A stretch of 64,000 nucleotides of DNA from Pseudomonas_T sp032052615 (lineage in GTDB: Bacteria; Pseudomonadota; Gammaproteobacteria; Pseudomonadales; Pseudomonadaceae), in NCBI GenBank assembly GCA_032052615.1, contig DAMBWF010000009.1, positions 62,001 through 126,000 of the forward strand. Direction: 5' to 3'. Below are positions 8,683 through 19,718 of the stretch, in pieces (within the stretch, counting starts at the first letter, position 1; each line of letters starts with the position of its first letter). The notes under the pieces are model-generated. The model ran no database searches, was not told the origin of the DNA, and worked only from the letters and a program-made list of their open reading frames with translations. The position numbers were made by a program, and so were the translations under genes.

Positions 8683-9982
8683 ATGAATATTTACCCTCGC
8701 CATGGCCGTGGGCCTGACTGACCGGCTCCGCCAGCGCGGTGGAACTGTCGGTCAGGGCCAGGGCCAGGGCCAGGCGTTGATCTACCCGATCTATAGTGTG
8801 GAGTCGGGCAACGACACGGCCATCCATATCACCAACTCAAGCGACTCGCCCAGCATCGCCAAGGTTCGCTTCCTAGAGGGCATGGATGGACGTGTTGTCC
8901 ATAGCCTCAACCTCTACCTGAAGGGCCGCGACACTTGGACCGGCGTGCTGACCCGCAGCGAGGCCGGCACCCGTCTGGTCAGTCGCGATGCCAGTTGCAC
9001 CCTGCCGCCACTTCCGGCCGAGGGCGTGGAGCTGGGTGTCGGCGACCCGGAACTGGCGGCCCGCAGCCGCGTAGGGACCCTCGAAGTCATCGAGATGGGG
9101 ACTCCCGCCCCGCAAGGGCCGGTCAGGCCACTGTATGAGGCCAAGGACTGCACGGCCTTCCGCGATGCGTTCGCCGATGGTGGCGTTTGGGCCCAAGACA
9201 GTCGAGCCGGGCTCGCCGTGCCGTCCGGCCGGCTGTTCGGCAGCGCGACCCTGACCAACGTGATGAACGGCCACCAGATCAATCTGGATGCCACGGCCTT
9301 GCAGAGTTTCAGCATGGGCGCGCGGCAGACTCGCCCGGAGGACCCCGAGCCGTCCCTGGCCCAGAGCGAGACGGCCTACGCCACGATGCGCGGCACGACA
9401 GTGGCCTTTCGCAATGGCGCCGAAGCAGTCACGGCGCTGCTGACCCACAGGAGCCTAGGAGGCGAATTCGCCTATGGCGCCGGGTTGAACGCCGAAACCG
9501 ATTGGGTGATCACCTTCCCGACCAAGGCTTATCTCAACGCCGACCCCGAGGCCGAGCGCTATTCGCCCTTCATGCCCCGTTATAGAGCCCCCGGCCGGGT
9601 CTGCGAATACATGGAGAGCTGGCCCATCGATCGCGACGGCCAAGCATCATACGAACCGTTGAAGACGAACCTGTGCGCCATCACCAACATCATGGGGGTG
9701 GGCGAGAGCGATATCCTGGGCGGTCGCTACGTTCGAGCCAACGTGCCAGCACCCGAGGCCGATACAGGCTGGATGAGCCTCAATCTAGAAAACTTCGAGG
9801 ACCAGATTCTCTCGCCTCCTTACCAGTATCGGCAGCTTGCCCCGCTCGCGCCCCTCCCGCCCTTCAACCTCACGGGCCTGGGCCTCATCGGCTTCTCCAT
9901 CATCCGCATCGAGAACGGCGATGTGGGCGGGCTGCTGTCCAACTACGTGAGCGTCAAGCGCCTCACGGGGCCCACCGACTGA
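8683..9982 (+). pseudogene. secreted protein family, copy 4, disrupted 5' end
   Basis: The body (open from 8702, 426 aa) carries every family block through QNGDVGGLL-type ending (here ENGDVGGLLSNYVSVKRLT). The ATG at 8683 that matches copies 2 and 3 runs into TGA after 12 codons. Pieces of signal peptide are readable only by changing frame: LAMAVGLT around 8697-8719, then TGSASAVELS around 8718-8750, then the body frame. An ORF starting at 8702 would lack a signal peptide. Three CAGGGC units at 8753-8770 lie at the last frame junction. Either a decaying gene or sequence errors; the intact 1.2-kb body suggests the damage is recent. Confidence 0.7.
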
Positions 9983-9988
9983 CCGGGG

Positions 9989-10366
9989 TCAGCCCAGCAA
10001 GCTCTCCATGGTGCGCTTGAGCGTCTCCATGGAGAACGGTTTGCCGAGGACGGTGGCCTTGTCCAGCACATCGCTGCCGGTCTCGAAGATTTCCGTGGCG
10101 TAGCCGCTGATGAAGATGACTTGAAGATCGGGGCGCAGCTTGAGGGCCGGCTCGGCGATCTTGACGCCCGAAACGCCGCCGGGTAGCCGGTAGTCGCTGA
10201 TCAACAGGTCCAGGCGCGGGCGCCCGGCGAGGATCAGGAAGGCCGTGTCCGCCGAGTCGGCCTGCAACACTTGGTAGCCTTCGCCAGTCAGGTAGTCGAC
10301 CAGCAACATGAGGATCGCCGGCTCGTCCTCGACCACCAGCACCGTTTTCTTCACTGCGTTTTCCAT
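9989..10366 (-). CDS. stand-alone response-regulator receiver
   Basis: 125-aa single REC domain. Acidic pocket in VVEDEP, phospho-acceptor Asp in LLISDYRLPGG (about residue 52), Thr/Ser switch in FISGYA, Lys in LGKPFS. No output domain, so it probably works by protein contact or as a phosphate sink. ATG 10366 (MENAVKK) is preferred to a longer upstream start because the REC fold begins right after it. It ends 6 bases from the convergent copy-4 gene and lies 120 bases downstream of the REC-kinase gene, probably in the same transcript. Confidence 0.85.
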   Translation of the reverse strand: MENAVKKTVLVVEDEPAILMLLVDYLTGEGYQVLQADSADTAFLILAGRPRLDLLISDYRLPGGVSGVKIAEPALKLRPDLQVIFISGYATEIFETGSDVLDKATVLGKPFSMETLKRTMESLLG

Positions 10367-10486
10367 GGTTCCGAATCCGATTGAGCGGCCTGGCACGGCC
10401 AGCGACCCGGGCGGAGCGATGGGTCGCGGATTTCGACCGTGCCGGCCCGGCAAGTTTCCCTTCGTGCGACGAACCGTCCCAGGCGG

Positions 10487-11689
10487 TCAGGCCCCCGCGC
10501 CCTCGGGGCCCAAGGGCAGGTAGACGCTGAACAGCGAACCCTCTCCCGGAGCGCTCTGCACCTCGATGCGCCCGCGGTGGGCCTTGACGATCTGCTCCGA
10601 GATATACAACCCCAGGCCCAACCCGGCGACGGCTTCGGCGCCCACGCCGCGTTCGAACTGCTGGAAGATTCGCCGCTGGTATTCCGGCGAAATGCCGATG
10701 CCATGGTCGCGCACGTCAATGCGCGCGCCTTCCGGCACCGGATGGACCCTGACCTCGATGGGCTTCTTCTGCCCATAGCGCAGGGCGTTGGTCAGCAGGT
10801 TGGCCAGCACCTGTTCGATGCGGAATTCGTCCCACGAGCCGAAGATCGGCTCCGGGGCGGAGAGGGAAATCTCGTACTCGGCGTTCACCACCTGCTGGGC
10901 GAAGCCCTCCACGACCTGGCGGACCAGTTGGGCCAAGTCGAAGTGCCGGGGGCGGATCGACAGCTTGCCGGTGCGGATGCGGGAGACGTCCAGCATGTCC
11001 TCGATCAGGCGGATCAGGCTCTGCAACTGACGCTCGTCGCGGGCGAACATGGCTCTCAGTTTGTCCAAGGTGAACGCCTCGGCGTTGTTGCGCTCCAGTT
11101 GCATCTTGCGCAATTGGGTGTCGAGGATCAGGCCGTTGAGCGGGGTGCGCACCTCGTGAGAAACCATCGACATGAAGTCGTCGCGCATGCGCAGCGACCG
11201 TTGCAATTCCTCCTGGGTGGCGCGCAGCTCGGCGAGCAGGGTTTCCTGTTCCTGGCGGCCGCGCTCCAGCGCCTCGACCTGGCGCATCATCACCTTGCGC
11301 TGGCGGTAGAGGTCGACGAAGACGTTCACCTTGCTCTTCACCGCCTGCACGTCCAGGGGCTTTTGCAGGAAGTCCACCGCGCCGCTCTCGTAGCCCTTGA
11401 AGGCGTAATTGAGCTCGCGGCCGGCGGCGCTGACGAAAACGATGGGAATGTGCTTGGTCTTTTCCGTGCCGCGCATCAGCTCGGCCAGCTCGAAGCCGTT
11501 CATGCCGGGCATCTGCACGTCGAGGATGGCCAGGGCGAACTCATGCTCCAGGAGCAGCGCCAGGGCCTCGTCGGCCGACTGCGCCTTGAAAACTTCGCGC
11601 CCCTCGCCCTTGATCAGCGCCTCCAGGGCCAGCAGGTTTTCCGGCAGATCGTCGACGATCAGCAGCTTGCTTTCGGTGGCGCTCAGCAT
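10487..11689 (-). CDS. response regulator-histidine kinase hybrid (REC-HisKA-HATPase)
   Basis: 400-aa cytoplasmic kinase. N-terminal REC (about 5-125; Asp in LAILDVQMPGMNG), coiled coil (about 130-170), HisKA with VSHEVRTPLNG (His about residue 175), HATPase with N box NLLTNALRYG and G boxes DHGIGIS and GLGLGLYIS. No membrane segment. The receiver in front of the kinase suggests it is driven by phosphotransfer from another kinase, most simply the large hybrid kinase of the same operon. Its start overlaps the cheB stop by 7 bases, indicating translational coupling. Confidence 0.9.
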   Translation of the reverse strand: MLSATESKLLIVDDLPENLLALEALIKGEGREVFKAQSADEALALLLEHEFALAILDVQMPGMNGFELAELMRGTEKTKHIPIVFVSAAGRELNYAFKGYESGAVDFLQKPLDVQAVKSKVNVFVDLYRQRKVMMRQVEALERGRQEQETLLAELRATQEELQRSLRMRDDFMSMVSHEVRTPLNGLILDTQLRKMQLERNNAEAFTLDKLRAMFARDERQLQSLIRLIEDMLDVSRIRTGKLSIRPRHFDLAQLVRQVVEGFAQQVVNAEYEISLSAPEPIFGSWDEFRIEQVLANLLTNALRYGQKKPIEVRVHPVPEGARIDVRDHGIGISPEYQRRIFQQFERGVGAEAVAGLGLGLYISEQIVKAHRGRIEVQSAPGEGSLFSVYLPLGPEGAGA

Positions 11690-12296
11690 GAGGCAGCATC
11701 CAATTGGGCCAGCACGGCGGGCATGGCGCGCAGGGGAAGGATGAAATCGGGACGGTGTAACGCCAGCGCGGCCAGTGGCATGGTGGGCACTTGGGCATCC
11801 GCCGGGTCCTGAACCACGGTCAGGCCGCCGCGACGCTTGATCCGGGCAAGGCCGGCGGCTCCATCGTCGTTGGCGCCGGTGAGCAGGACCCCGGCCAAGG
11901 CATCCGTATACACGTCCGAGGCGGATTCGAACAGGAAGTCGATGGAGGGCCGCGAAAAATGCTGCGGCTCCTCGCGACTGAAGGAGAAACTGCGGTCCTG
12001 CTCGATGGACAGGTGATAGCCGGGTGAGGCGAAATACAGCACGCCGGGACGCACGGGCTCCTTGTCCTCGGCTTCCTTGACCGGCAGGGCGACGCGCATC
12101 CGAAACACCTCGGCCAGGCGGCTATGGTGCCCCTCTGGCAGGTGCAGCACCACCATCACCGGCAGGCCGTAGTCGGCCGGCAGGGTCGCGAACAGCTCCA
12201 GCATGGCCTGCACGCCGCCCGCCGAGGCGCCGACCACCAGGGCCTCGAAGCGACGGGGGGGGAGCACGGGGGTGTCGAGGGTCGACGATCCGGTGT

Positions 12297-12300
<4 letters not shown>
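11683..12300 (-). CDS. cheB: CheB-type methylesterase domain protein without receiver
   Basis: 205-aa protein consisting only of the CheB catalytic domain (methylester hydrolysis on glutamyl residues). Catalytic Ser in VGASAGGVQAM, His in VVLHLPEGHHSRL and Asp in LLTGANDDGAAG are all present. Classical CheB has an N-terminal receiver that gates activity; here it is absent, so control must come from elsewhere, possibly the adjacent receivers. Overlaps the cheR stop by ATGA. Paired with CheR and hybrid kinases, it probably belongs to an alternative signalling pathway rather than flagellar chemotaxis. Confidence 0.88.
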
Positions 12301-13115
<815 letters not shown>

Positions 13116-13116
13116 G

Positions 13117-16100
13117 TCAGATGCGTTCCAGTTTCGGCATCCAGACCCGGATCAGCGAGAACAGCCGGTCCAGGTCAATCGGCTTGGCCAGGTAGTCGTT
13201 GGCGCCGGCCTGCAGGCAGCGCTCCTGATCGTCCTTCATCGCCTTGGCGGTCACCGCGATGATCGGCAGCTTGCGCCAGCGCGGGTCCTTGCGGATTTCC
13301 ATGGTGGCCTGGTAGCCGTCCATTTCCGGCATCATCACGTCCATCAGCACCAGGTCGATATCGTCCACCTCGTTGAGCTTGTCGAGGGCTTCCAGCCCGT
13401 TGCGCGCCACCTCCACGTCGGCGCCCTTCTGCTCCAGGGCACTGGTGAGGGCGAAGATGTTGCGCACGTCATCGTCCACCAGCAGGATGCGCCGGCCCTC
13501 GAACACCTTGTCACGGCTGCGGGCGGTCTTGAGCATGCGCTGGCGGTCGCTGGACAGCTCCGACTCCACCTTGTGCAGGAACAGGGTGACCTCGTCCAGC
13601 AGGCGCTCCGGCGAGCGGGCGCCCTTGATGATGATGGAGCGGGAATATTTCAGCAGCTCCGCTTCCTCGTCCCGGGACAGGTTGCGCCCGGTGTAGACGA
13701 TCACCGGCGGGAATGAGCAGATTTCCTCGCTGGCCATGCGCTTGAGCAGTTCGTTGCCCTGCATGTCCGGCAGTTTCAGGTCGATGATCATGCAGTCGAA
13801 GACAGTGGCGTGGAGCTTCTCCAGCGCCTCGCTGCCCAGTTCCACGGCGGTGATCTCGATGTCTTCGTCGCCGATCAGGCGGGCGATGCTGTCGCGCTGG
13901 CGGGCGTCGTCCTCCACCAGCAGGATGTGCTTGACCTTCTGGTCCAGCTTGGCCTCCAGCCGGCCGAAGACCTCCTTGAGCTGCTCGCGGGTGGTGGGCT
14001 TCACCGCGTAGCCGATGGCGCCCAGGTGCAGCGCGGCCTCCATGCGGTCCTCGACGGAAATCACGTGGACGGGGATATGGCGGATCCGCGGGTCCTCCTT
14101 GAGCTGTTGCAACATGCTCAGCCCGGAGCCGTCGGGCAGGCGCATGTCCAGCAGGATCGCGTCGGGGCGGAACTGCCGGGCCAGGCTCAGGCCCTCGTCG
14201 ACGCCGTGGGCCACCAGGCAGTGGTAGCCCAGCTCGTGGGCGAGGTCGTAAAGAATCTTGGCGAACTTGGGCTCGTCCTCGATCACCAGTACCGCGCGGC
14301 CGGGGAACGGCGCCCGCTCGCGGTCGTCGGCGAAGCTCGGCAGCGGCACCCGCTCGCTGGCCGGCGCGCCGGGCGCGGACTCGGGGGCAGTGGGGGTAGG
14401 AGTGATCGGCAAGCTGGGCAGGTCCAGTCGGGGCGCGGGAGACACGGCGGTCTCGCCGTCGAGCAGGGGCTCCTCATAGGTTTCCGGCAGCAGCAGGGTG
14501 AACGTGCTGCCCTGGCCCGGCTGGCTCGACACGATGATGGCGCCGCCCAACAGCTTCGCCAGGTCCCGGGAGATGGACAGGCCCAGGCCGGTGCCGCCGT
14601 AGCGACGGTTGGTGGTGCCGTCAGCCTGGCGGAAGGCCTCGAAAATGCTCTCCTGCTGGTCCTCGCGGATGCCGATGCCGGTATCCCGCACGGCGAAGGC
14701 GATGCCCTTGGGGTGGCGGCTCACGGTCAGCGAGACCTCGCCTTTTTCGGTGAACTTGAGCGCGTTGGACAGTAAGTTCTTGAGAATCTGCTCGACGCGC
14801 TGACGATCGGTGAAGAGCACTTTGGGCGCGTCCTCGGCCAGCGCGACCCGGAAGGCAAGGCGCTTCTGGCTGGCCAGCGGCTCGAACAGCATCTGCAGGG
14901 ATTCCACCATCTTCGACACCCGGCTGCTTTCCGGACGCACGTCCAGCTTGCCGGCCTCCACCTTGGAGATGTCGAGGATGTCGTTGATCAGGTTGAGCAG
15001 GTCGTTGCCGGCGGAATAGATGGATTCGGCGAACTTGACCTGCTCCTCGTTGAGGTTGCCGTCGACGTTCTCCGCCAGCAGCTTGGCCAGGATCAGCGAG
15101 CTGTTCAACGGCGTGCGCAGTTCGTGGGACATATTGGCGAGGAACTCGGACTTGTAGCGGCTGGCGCGCTGCAGCTCCAGCGCCCGCTGCTCGAGCTGCT
15201 CCTGGGCCTCGTTGAGGGCGTTGTTCTTCTGGTCGAGGGCGTCGCGCTGGCTGGCCAGTTCCTGGGCCTGCTCGGCCAGTTGCGAGTTGGTCTGTTCCAA
15301 CTCCGCCTGCTGGCTCTCCAGGTGGCCCTGGGACTCCTTGAGGATGCGCGACTGCTCTTCCAGCTCCTCGTTGGCGGTCTTGAGCTCTTCCTGCTGGACC
15401 TGCAGCTCCTCGTTGAGCTGCTGGGTCTCGGCCAGCACTTCCTGCAAGCGGTGGCGGTAGCGGGCGGCCTCGATGGAGCTGCCCACGTTGCCGGCGATCA
15501 AGGTGAGGAACTCCAGGTCGCGCTCGGTGGGCTGGCCAAGGAAGCCCAACTCCACCACGCCGGTGGCCCGGTCCTCGTCGGTGAACGGCAGCAACACGAC
15601 GTTGCGAGGCTCGCCCTCGCCGAGCCCGGACGTGACCTTGAGGTAATGCGCGGGCAAGTCGCTGAGCTGGATCAGGCGTTTTTCCTGAACCGCCTGGCCC
15701 ACCAGGCCTTCGGCGCTGTAGAACGACTGGTCGGCCTTCTCCTGCTCGCGGGAGAACCCGTAGGAGGCGATCCGGGTGAGCCCGCCGTGATGCTCGCGCA
15801 CATAGACGGCGCCCACCACCGAGCCCAGGTATTGGCCGAGGAACTCCAGGATGGAGCGGCCGAGCTGGTTCATGCCCTGCTGGCCGATCAGCTTCTCCGC
15901 CATCTGGGTCTGGCCGCTGCGCAGCCAGGCCTGGTGGTGCAGGACCTTGGCGTGGTCGTTCTGCTGGCGCAAGGCGCTGTTATAGGTCTGGGACAGCCCC
16001 ATCAGCTCGCGGCGACCGGCATAGGCGAGGAACCCCCCGATGAGCAGGCTGAACACCAGGTAGCCCCCCACCAGCCAGAAGGTGCTGGTGTTGGCGGTGG

Positions 16101-16623
16101 CCTTGCGCTGGAAGCGCAGTTGTTCCTCGGTGGCGATGAAGGCGGCGAACTCGTTGCGCACCTCGTCGGTGATGCGCTTGCCGCGCCCGGAACCGATCAC
16201 CGGGGCCATGTCCTGGCCGGAGCGACGCATGGCGATCAGTTCGGAAGCCACCTCGTTCCACTGCTTCTGCAGGGCCTCGATGCGCTTGAGGCGGTCGACC
16301 TGCTGCGGGTTGTCCGCCACCAGGTCGAGCAGGGTGCGGATCTGCGCGGCGAAGCGCGGGATCGCCAGCTCGTAGGGGTCGAGGAAGCTCTCGCCGCCGG
16401 CGATGATGAAGCCGCGCATGCCGGTTTCCTGGTCCACCGCCAGCTTGGCGGCCTCGTTGGCGTTGCCGATCACCCGGTCGGTGTGCTCGACCCAATCCAG
16501 CACGTTCAGCAGATAGCCAATGAGGACGGCGAAGAACACGGCGCTGAGCAGCCCGACGCCCAGGGGCAGGGAAACGTTGCGGGCGAGAATACGGCGAAAG
16601 CTTTGCTCGTCGAGGCTGGTCAT
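13117..16623 (-). CDS. membrane hybrid histidine kinase with CHASE3, GAF and three receivers
   Basis: 1168 aa. TM1 about 20-42, CHASE3-like helical sensor about 45-185 (DQETGMRGFIIAGGESFL), TM2 about 185-207, GAF about 245-395, long Gln/Glu coiled coil about 395-490, HisKA with SHELRTPLNS (about 505), HATPase about 610-725. Three REC domains follow, with Asp in ILLDMRLPDGSG, MIIDLKLPDMQGN and VLMDVMMPEMDGY. Start ATG 16623: the frame is open 81 codons upstream but the TM1-first arrangement starts here. First gene of a five-gene minus-strand operon; likely the membrane input for the CheR/CheB/REC proteins. Confidence 0.92.
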   Translation of the reverse strand: MTSLDEQSFRRILARNVSLPLGVGLLSAVFFAVLIGYLLNVLDWVEHTDRVIGNANEAAKLAVDQETGMRGFIIAGGESFLDPYELAIPRFAAQIRTLLDLVADNPQQVDRLKRIEALQKQWNEVASELIAMRRSGQDMAPVIGSGRGKRITDEVRNEFAAFIATEEQLRFQRKATANTSTFWLVGGYLVFSLLIGGFLAYAGRRELMGLSQTYNSALRQQNDHAKVLHHQAWLRSGQTQMAEKLIGQQGMNQLGRSILEFLGQYLGSVVGAVYVREHHGGLTRIASYGFSREQEKADQSFYSAEGLVGQAVQEKRLIQLSDLPAHYLKVTSGLGEGEPRNVVLLPFTDEDRATGVVELGFLGQPTERDLEFLTLIAGNVGSSIEAARYRHRLQEVLAETQQLNEELQVQQEELKTANEELEEQSRILKESQGHLESQQAELEQTNSQLAEQAQELASQRDALDQKNNALNEAQEQLEQRALELQRASRYKSEFLANMSHELRTPLNSSLILAKLLAENVDGNLNEEQVKFAESIYSAGNDLLNLINDILDISKVEAGKLDVRPESSRVSKMVESLQMLFEPLASQKRLAFRVALAEDAPKVLFTDRQRVEQILKNLLSNALKFTEKGEVSLTVSRHPKGIAFAVRDTGIGIREDQQESIFEAFRQADGTTNRRYGGTGLGLSISRDLAKLLGGAIIVSSQPGQGSTFTLLLPETYEEPLLDGETAVSPAPRLDLPSLPITPTPTAPESAPGAPASERVPLPSFADDRERAPFPGRAVLVIEDEPKFAKILYDLAHELGYHCLVAHGVDEGLSLARQFRPDAILLDMRLPDGSGLSMLQQLKEDPRIRHIPVHVISVEDRMEAALHLGAIGYAVKPTTREQLKEVFGRLEAKLDQKVKHILLVEDDARQRDSIARLIGDEDIEITAVELGSEALEKLHATVFDCMIIDLKLPDMQGNELLKRMASEEICSFPPVIVYTGRNLSRDEEAELLKYSRSIIIKGARSPERLLDEVTLFLHKVESELSSDRQRMLKTARSRDKVFEGRRILLVDDDVRNIFALTSALEQKGADVEVARNGLEALDKLNEVDDIDLVLMDVMMPEMDGYQATMEIRKDPRWRKLPIIAVTAKAMKDDQERCLQAGANDYLAKPIDLDRLFSLIRVWMPKLERI

Positions 16624-16916
16624 CGGATCGGATTCCGGGCGCGAGGGTCGGAGGTGGATGGAGGGGAGACGGACAAGGCTCCGGATGGTACTGGCAGCCT
16701 GGAAAGACTTCAAACCAGCCGCCCGGAGACCGGCCAGATAGGGCCCTGGGGAACCCGGCCAGCCGTGCAACCCGCTATCGACCCGCATGGCCGAAAAAGG
16801 GTTCGAACAATTTTTCACCCTCCACAGGTCGACGGAATCTTTTACCCTCGCCCGTCTTCTAAACAACGCCTCCCGGGCTCGCTCTCCGTTCCCTCGCAGT
16901 CAGGATTTACCCTCTC

Positions 16917-19493
16917 ATGGCCGATCTGCTTCCACCCGCATCGCCCGCGCCGGGCCCGAGCGAGTCGATCGCCGGCGACGGTCCCATGGCCAGCCTGATC
17001 CGCGGCACCGACTGGGCCGCCACCGCCCTCGGCCCCTATGGCGGCTGGTCGCCGATCCTCAGGGCCATCCTCGGCGTCGGGCTGAATTGCAAGTTTCCCG
17101 TGTGCATCTATTGGGGCGAGGATTTCCACCTGCTGTACAACGACGCCTGGAGCGCCATCCCCGGCGACAAGCATCCGTGGGCCCTGGGCCGCCCGGCGCG
17201 CGAGGCCTGGTCGGAGATCTGGTCGATCCTCCAGCCGATGTTCGAAGGCATCATGCGCACCGGGGTGGCCGTGCACACCGAGGACGGCTTGCTGCCGATG
17301 CAGCGCTTCGGCTACGTCGAGGAGTGCTATTTCAATTACAACGTGAGCCCCATTCCCGGGGCGGACGGACGGCCGGTGGGCCTGTACAACACGGTCATCG
17401 AGACCACGTCCAAGGTCCTCGAGGCGCGCCGCGCCCACTTGCTCGCCTCGCTGGCGGAAGCCGGGGCGCAGAGCCGGAGCGCGCCGGCCTTCTGCGACCG
17501 GGCCCGGACGTTGCTGGAATCGGCGCCGGCCGACCTGCCGTTCGCCCTACTCTATCTGGCCGATCCGCGGCAGCCCGGACGCTTGCGACGAGCCTTCGCC
17601 AGTGGCGTGCCGGCCGATCACCCCCTGGCGCCGGAGACCCTGGACCTGGACGACCCTGGAGCGCCCTGGCCTCTGGGGGAGACCGCCGCCCGCACCGGCC
17701 TCGCCTGCCCCGACCTCGCCCAGCGCGCGCCGGGCCTGGTCCTGACGCCCTGGCCAGAGGCCCTGCGCACCGCGCACATCCAGCCGCTCTACGAGGCCCG
17801 CAGCGGCGCCGCGCCGATGGGCTACCTGGTGGCCGGTGTCAGCCCACGGCGTGCTTTGGACGGCGCCTACCGGACTTTTCTCGCCAGCGTCGCCGACAGC
17901 CTCGCGCTGGGCATCGTCCAGGCCCGCGCCCATGAAGAAGGACTCTTGCGCACCGCCGACCTGGAACAACGCATCGAGCTGCGCACCCAAGAGCGCGACC
18001 GCCTGTGGAGCCTGAGTCAGGACCTGCTCTGCGTTTCCAGCCCCGAGGGGGTGCTGCTGAGCATCAACCCCGCCTGGGAGACCGCCCTGGGCTGGAGCGA
18101 GGGCGAACTGGTGGGGCGCACCGTGCAGTGGCTGATCCACCCCGACGATCTGGAAGCCACCGAGCACGAGCGGCGCCGGCTGGCCGAGGGCGTCCGCACC
18201 CCGCCATTCGAGAACCGCCTGCGCCACCGGAACGGCCAATACCGCTGGTTGGCCTGGCGCAGCACGCCGGACGGCCGCTACATCTACAGCAACGCCCGGG
18301 ACGTGACCGAGGAAAAACGCACCCAGGAAGCCCTCAAGCATGCCGAGGAAGTGCTGCACCAGGCCCAGCGCATGGAGGCCCTCGGACAGTTGACCGGCGG
18401 CATCGCCCATGACTTCAACAACCTCCTGGCCGGCGTCATCGGCAGCCTGGAACTGATCCGCCGCAAGTTGTCGCCCACGGCCCGCGCCGACGTGGAGCGG
18501 CTGCTGGATGCGGCCAGCGTGTCCGCCAACCGTGGCGCCGCGCTGACCCACAATCTGGTGGCGTTCGCGCGTCGGCAGACCCTGGCCCTGTCCACCGTCG
18601 ACCTCAACGACCTCATCCGCGCCCAGGAAGCCCCGCTGCGTCGCCAACTCGGCCCGGCCATCGTCCTGAGCACCCGGCTCGCCCCGGATCTGTGGCCGAC
18701 CCGCAGCGACCCCCACCAATTGCAGCGGGTACTGCAACACCTCACCGATAACGCCCGCGACGCCATGCCCGGTGGCGGGCAACTGCGGCTGGAGACGGCC
18801 AACCGGCGCCTGACCCAGGCGGGCTCGCCCCAGGACGAGCCACCGCCTCCGGGCGATTACGTCGTGCTCAAAGTGTGCGACAGTGGCAGCGGCATGAGCG
18901 CCGATACGCTCGCCCATGCCTTCGAACCGTTTTTCACCACGAAGACCATCGGCCAGGGTACCGGGCTCGGGTTATCCATGGTCCATGGCTTCATCAAGCA
19001 GACCGGCGGCCACATTCGCATCCACAGCGAGGCTGGCCAGGGCACTCGCGTCGCCCTTTACCTGCCCAGGGACACCACCATGCCAGAACGCAACGACCTC
19101 TCGGAAACCCCACCCGCCCCCCAGGACTCGACCCGGACCGTGCTGGTGGTGGAGGACGCGGACATCGTCCGCATGCTCACCGTCGAGGTGCTCGAAGAGC
19201 TCGGCTACACCGTGCTGCAGGCCGCCGACGCCCAGCAGGCCCTGCCCATTCTCGAGAGCGACCAGCCCCTCGACCTGCTGATGACCGATATCGGCCTGCC
19301 CGGCATGAACGGCCAGCAACTGGCCCAGGCGGCGCGGCGCGCGCGCCCCGAGCTGCCGGTCCTGTTCGCCAGCGGCTACGCGGAAATCGCCGACATCGAT
19401 GGGCAACTGCTCACCGAGGGCATGGAAATGATCGCCAAGCCGTTCAGCATCGACCTGCTACGGGACAAGGTCAGCGGCATGCTGGCCCGCTGA
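16917..19493 (+). CDS. soluble PAS-GAF-PAS hybrid histidine kinase with C-terminal receiver
   Basis: 858 aa, no membrane segment. PAS-like domain about 45-170, GAF-like about 175-330, second PAS about 365-480 (LGWSEGELVGRTVQWLIHPDD), HisKA with GGIAHDFNNLL (about 500), HATPase with FFTTKTIGQGTGLGLSMV, and REC about 735-855 (Asp in LLMTDIGLPGMNG). The HDFNNLL box marks the kinase subfamily common in hybrid PAS kinases. Divergent from the five-gene operon with 293 bases between, so the two may share regulation. Ligand unknown. Confidence 0.9.
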   Translation: MADLLPPASPAPGPSESIAGDGPMASLIRGTDWAATALGPYGGWSPILRAILGVGLNCKFPVCIYWGEDFHLLYNDAWSAIPGDKHPWALGRPAREAWSEIWSILQPMFEGIMRTGVAVHTEDGLLPMQRFGYVEECYFNYNVSPIPGADGRPVGLYNTVIETTSKVLEARRAHLLASLAEAGAQSRSAPAFCDRARTLLESAPADLPFALLYLADPRQPGRLRRAFASGVPADHPLAPETLDLDDPGAPWPLGETAARTGLACPDLAQRAPGLVLTPWPEALRTAHIQPLYEARSGAAPMGYLVAGVSPRRALDGAYRTFLASVADSLALGIVQARAHEEGLLRTADLEQRIELRTQERDRLWSLSQDLLCVSSPEGVLLSINPAWETALGWSEGELVGRTVQWLIHPDDLEATEHERRRLAEGVRTPPFENRLRHRNGQYRWLAWRSTPDGRYIYSNARDVTEEKRTQEALKHAEEVLHQAQRMEALGQLTGGIAHDFNNLLAGVIGSLELIRRKLSPTARADVERLLDAASVSANRGAALTHNLVAFARRQTLALSTVDLNDLIRAQEAPLRRQLGPAIVLSTRLAPDLWPTRSDPHQLQRVLQHLTDNARDAMPGGGQLRLETANRRLTQAGSPQDEPPPPGDYVVLKVCDSGSGMSADTLAHAFEPFFTTKTIGQGTGLGLSMVHGFIKQTGGHIRIHSEAGQGTRVALYLPRDTTMPERNDLSETPPAPQDSTRTVLVVEDADIVRMLTVEVLEELGYTVLQAADAQQALPILESDQPLDLLMTDIGLPGMNGQQLAQAARRARPELPVLFASGYAEIADIDGQLLTEGMEMIAKPFSIDLLRDKVSGMLAR

Positions 19494-19718
19494 ACGGTTC
19501 GAAGGGGAAGGCCTGGCGCAAGACGTGCGCGTCTCGACCGGCGGGTCGGATTTCTTGTGGCCACGCGACAGCGGGCTGCGCCGATGCGACACCTTGCCGG
19601 GCCACTCCGGGCCCGGCTCCGCGGGCCGCTTGGCGCCTCACGGAACGCTGTGCTAGGTTGCCCTCGCCAGGAAGGCCAGACGCAGACGGAGCGCATTCGA
19701 ATAATAAGAGGAGTCCCC

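Noticed and set aside
15124..16998. 624-codon plus-strand frame opposite the hybrid kinase
   Set aside because: Low-complexity Leu/Gln/Gly composition mirrors the kinase codons; the kinase domains on the minus strand are unmistakable.
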